Positions 6,594 to 8,945 of a stretch of 8,945 nt of DNA are shown here, piece after piece; the stretch's first letter is position 1; the number at the start of each line of letters is the position of its first letter. Origin of the DNA: Stenotrophomonas sp. UBA2302 (lineage in GTDB: Bacteria; Pseudomonadota; Gammaproteobacteria; Xanthomonadales; Xanthomonadaceae); NCBI GenBank assembly GCA_002345545.1, contig DDVW01000006.1, positions 4,681 to 13,625 of the forward strand, written 5' to 3'. Both the position numbers and the translations under genes were made by a program. A model generated the notes under the pieces. That model made no database searches. It was not told the DNA's origin and saw nothing but the letters and a program-made list of their open reading frames with translations.

Positions 6594-8156
6594 TCAGGGG
6601 CAGGCGCCGATCCGCTCGAACTCCAGATCCTGGTAGTCATAGCTGAAGTCGATATCCGGATCGATCGCGCGCAGGTGCAGGCGTCGCTGTGCACCGTCGC
6701 CGGCCAGCTGCAGCCAGGCTTCGGCGTCTTCGCCCAGATCCTGCCACTGCACCCACGGCCGGCGACCGGACAGCATCACCTGCCCGCGCAGCGCCGGCGA
6801 CTTCTCCGCGGCGAAGGTGATGCCGCCGTCGGCCGGGCACAGTGTGATCCGGCCGAACCACGGATCGGTCCAGATGCCGGTGTAGGCCGCCAGCTCCCGC
6901 GCATCGGCCGCATGGACCGGTTCCAGCTCCGGCCGCACATGGCCGGCGGAACGGCGCTGCGCCTTTTCCCGTTCCAGCAGGGCGGCGTAATGCAGCACGT
7001 CGTGACCGGCGGCCGGTGCGGTCTGGTGCTTGAGCAGCGCCTGCATCAGTGCGGTGCGCGCGGCCTCGCCTTCACCGTTGATCAGGATGACCACGCCGCT
7101 GCGCCGGTCCGGCAGCAGCGCCAGCGAGGAATACATGCCCGACAGCGTGCCGGTGTGCGCCACCTTCCACTGCCCGTCCATGTCCGACAGCCGCCAGCCA
7201 TAGCCGTAGGCGAGGAAATGGGTGTTGTCCCAGTCGCGCAGGCGCTGGCTGATCGGCATCGGCATGTGCGCGGTCCACAGCGCGCGGCGCTGGGTGGCGT
7301 CGAGCCAGCCCGGTGCCTGTGCCGGGTCCAGCAGCGCCTGCATCCAGCGCAGCATGTCGTTGACGCTGCAGCGCACGCCGCCGGCCGCCATCGACGGGAA
7401 ATCGGTTTCCCGCGCGCCGTCGCGTCCGCCGACCACGTTGCGCCCGTCCTGCCGGTAATGCGGCTGGGCGATATCCCCCACTGCCGCCGGCGACCATTCG
7501 CCGACCTGGCAACGCTCCATGCCCAGTGGCACGAAGATCTCCTGCCGCACCAGCTCCGAATAGCTCTTGCCGCCAGCCACCGCCGCCACTTCACCGGCGA
7601 CCACGTACAGCAGGTTGTCGTAGGCGTAGTCACTGCGGAAGCTGCCGACCGGCTTGAGGTGCGCCAGCCCGGCGATGATGTCCTGCCTACTGAAGTGGTT
7701 GGGTTCGGGCCACAGCATCAGGTCGCCCGCGCCCAGCCCCAGGCCGCTGTTGTGGATCAGCAGGTCACGCACCTGCATGTTGCGCGTCACCCACGGGTCG
7801 TACATGCGGAAGGACGGCAGGTAGCGGGTCACCGGATCGTCCCAGCGCAGCCGTCCGGCCTGGACCAGCCGCGCAAGCACCGCCGCGGTCATCGCCTTGG
7901 TGTTGGAGGCGATCTTGAACAGCGAATCGGCGCCGACCGGCTGCCCTTCGCCGGCCGCCAGTTCGCCACGGGTGGCCACATGCACGACCTTGCCGTCCTC
8001 GAACACCCCCACCGCGATACCCGGCAGCCGGTAATGATCGAACGCCTGCTGGACCATGCGATCGTGGAAGCCGGCCTCCGGCGCCGGCGCGGCGGCGGCG
8101 GCGGCGGCGGGCAGAACAGTGGACAGCAGGGCGAGACAGAGCAGCAACGGTTTCAT
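6594..8156 (-). CDS. Secreted serine hydrolase, class C beta-lactamase / S12 fold
   Basis: A 520-residue exported serine hydrolase of the beta-lactamase-related (peptidase S12/esterase) superfamily. The signal peptide is MKPLLLCLALLSTVLP followed by a seven-alanine run (17-23). The catalytic triad of motifs is complete: S84-N85-T86-K87 (nucleophile Ser84 and Lys87), Y179-D180-N181, and H334-T335-G336 in place of the KTG box. HTG is common in the peptidase/esterase branch and argues against a true beta-lactamase. The alpha/beta domain spans about 28-375. After a linker, residues about 418-517 form a separate domain beginning ELAAYTGIW, resembling the small C-terminal DUF3471-type domain often found in this family. 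The start is supported by a GGGA ribosome site about 9 nt upstream. The gene follows the amidase by 99 bp on the same strand. In this context a role trimming D-amino-acid stem peptides is plausible, but an esterase or aminopeptidase acting on another substrate cannot be excluded. Confidence 0.92.
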   Translation of the reverse strand: MKPLLLCLALLSTVLPAAAAAAAPAPEAGFHDRMVQQAFDHYRLPGIAVGVFEDGKVVHVATRGELAAGEGQPVGADSLFKIASNTKAMTAAVLARLVQAGRLRWDDPVTRYLPSFRMYDPWVTRNMQVRDLLIHNSGLGLGAGDLMLWPEPNHFSRQDIIAGLAHLKPVGSFRSDYAYDNLLYVVAGEVAAVAGGKSYSELVRQEIFVPLGMERCQVGEWSPAAVGDIAQPHYRQDGRNVVGGRDGARETDFPSMAAGGVRCSVNDMLRWMQALLDPAQAPGWLDATQRRALWTAHMPMPISQRLRDWDNTHFLAYGYGWRLSDMDGQWKVAHTGTLSGMYSSLALLPDRRSGVVILINGEGEAARTALMQALLKHQTAPAAGHDVLHYAALLEREKAQRRSAGHVRPELEPVHAADARELAAYTGIWTDPWFGRITLCPADGGITFAAEKSPALRGQVMLSGRRPWVQWQDLGEDAEAWLQLAGDGAQRRLHLRAIDPDIDFSYDYQDLEFERIGACP

Positions 8157-8255
8157 CGGTATTTCCCAGATTGGATCAACGTACCGCGACAGGACATCAC
8201 CCTGCCGGGGCAGCAGTGCCGGGCGCGCCGCTTCACACGGACACGCCGGCGGGGT

Positions 8256-8945
8256 TCAGTGCGCGGTTCCCAGCAGCGGCCGCGTCAACGCATACAGGAT
8301 GCGCAGGTCTTCGGCGTCGAACTCGGCACCCTGGCGGTCAATGCCTCGGAAGCGGTGACGGAAGGCCTGCAGCGCATGGCCGCGGTTGTCCAGCGGATAG
8401 CCGAGCGCCGCCATGGCCAGCCAGCCATCGAACTGCGCGGGCGGATCACCGGCATCGGCAGCAGGCCAGATGCCGAAACCGGCGTCGTACAGCCGCTTCC
8501 ACGGGAACAGCGGGCCCGGATCGACCTTGCGCCCCGGAGCCAGGTCGGAATGGCCGACCACCTGCTGGCGGGGAATGCCGAGGCGCCGGGTCACATCCTC
8601 CAGCAGCACGATCAGCTGCTCGATCTGCACCTCCGGATAGGGCGAGCGGCCGTCGTTGTCGATCTCGATACCGATCGAGGTGGAGTTGAGATCGGTGAGC
8701 GTGCCCCAGCGGCCACCACCGGCATGCCAGGCACGCTTGCGCTCGTCCACCAGCTGGTACAGCGTGCCGTCCTTGCCCAGCAGGTAGTGGGCACTGACCG
8801 GGCCGTTGCTGTTGGCGGTCTGCAAGGTGCGCAGGCTGTCCTCGGCGGTCTGCCCGGCGGTGTAATGCAGCACCACCGCCACCGGCCGGCGCGTATCGAA
8901 GTTGGGCGAGCGCTCCCACTGCGCCAGCGGGTTGCGGTGCGCGCA
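8256..8945 (-). CDS. AmiD-type lipoprotein N-acetylmuramoyl-L-alanine amidase (copy 2, partial)
   Basis: A zinc amidase paralogous to the one at 2239-3000; 229 residues are in the window. The frame stays open to the edge and the first codon there is TGC, giving CAHRNPLAQW. This aligns with the lipidated cysteine of copy 1 (CGHTPPRNPLATW), so almost all of the mature protein is present and only the lipoprotein signal peptide is missing. An internal GTG at 8882 would be too late, since it drops conserved residues before the first zinc ligand. Numbering from that Cys, zinc ligands are H27 (VVLHYT), H132 (VVGHSD) and D142 (KVDPG), with E94 (IGIEIDN) and K140 as active-site residues. The C-terminal segment (about 170-221, DAEDLRILYAL) matches copy 1. 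By eye more than half of aligned residues are identical, including the block DPGPLFPWKRL. It should cleave MurNAc-L-Ala bonds in the periplasm or at the outer membrane. It is followed by the serine hydrolase after 99 bp. Confidence 0.93.
   Translation of the reverse strand, partial: CAHRNPLAQWERSPNFDTRRPVAVVLHYTAGQTAEDSLRTLQTANSNGPVSAHYLLGKDGTLYQLVDERKRAWHAGGGRWGTLTDLNSTSIGIEIDNDGRSPYPEVQIEQLIVLLEDVTRRLGIPRQQVVGHSDLAPGRKVDPGPLFPWKRLYDAGFGIWPAADAGDPPAQFDGWLAMAALGYPLDNRGHALQAFRHRFRGIDRQGAEFDAEDLRILYALTRPLLGTAH

Noticed and set aside
6594..8156. Calling the serine hydrolase an AmpC-type beta-lactamase
   Set aside because: It has HTG instead of KTG, is longer than AmpC (about 380 aa) and has an additional C-terminal domain.
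8136..8156. Lipoprotein signal at Cys7 of the serine hydrolase
   Set aside because: The cysteine is only seven residues from the start, before the hydrophobic core ends, so it cannot be a normal lipobox.
1..8945. CRISPR arrays, tRNA or rRNA genes, insertion sequences
   Set aside because: No regularly spaced direct repeats, cloverleaf-like or rRNA-like segments, or transposase motifs were seen on either strand.

Overview
The window is GC-rich bacterial DNA with codon and protein character typical of the Xanthomonadaceae/Lysobacteraceae. A Stenotrophomonas- or Xanthomonas-like genome is my best guess, from the very high GC, the large TonB-dependent receptor with Xanthomonad-style plug and C-terminus, and the GC-rich palindromic element between genes. 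This is an inference; there is no rRNA or other marker here. All six recognisable genes lie on the minus strand, so the reading order is from high to low coordinates.

In transcription order: (a) 8945-8256, an AmiD/AmpD-type N-acetylmuramoyl-L-alanine amidase whose first in-window codon looks like the lipobox cysteine; (b) 8156-6594, a secreted serine hydrolase of the class C beta-lactamase/S12 fold with a small C-terminal domain; (c) a 506-bp gene-free region holding a possible promoter and several dyad symmetries; (d) 6087-3202, a TonB-dependent outer-membrane receptor; (e) a 201-bp gap occupied by a composite palindromic element with telomere-like TTGGGG hexamers; (f) 3000-2239, a second lipoprotein amidase paralogous to (a); (g) 2229-115, a secreted protein related to MurQ etherases and, in its domain layout, to the eukaryotic glucokinase regulatory protein (GKRP); (h) 98-1, the signal peptide of a further exported protein cut by the window edge. 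Genes f, g and h are separated by only 9 and 16 bp and look like one operon; whether the receptor is co-transcribed with them is open.

Together the products suggest a cell-envelope locus for harvesting or recycling peptidoglycan fragments. Two surface- or periplasm-facing amidases would split MurNAc from stem peptides, a serine peptidase/esterase could trim peptides, a TonB receptor could bring fragments through the outer membrane, and a MurQ-like protein could bind or process the amino sugar. Every complete product has an export signal, so the work would happen outside the cytoplasm. That is odd for the MurQ family, whose known enzymes act on cytoplasmic MurNAc-6-phosphate. The secreted MurQ/GKRP-like protein and the duplicated amidases around the receptor are the most interesting parts. 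The substrate assignments are inferences from family and context.
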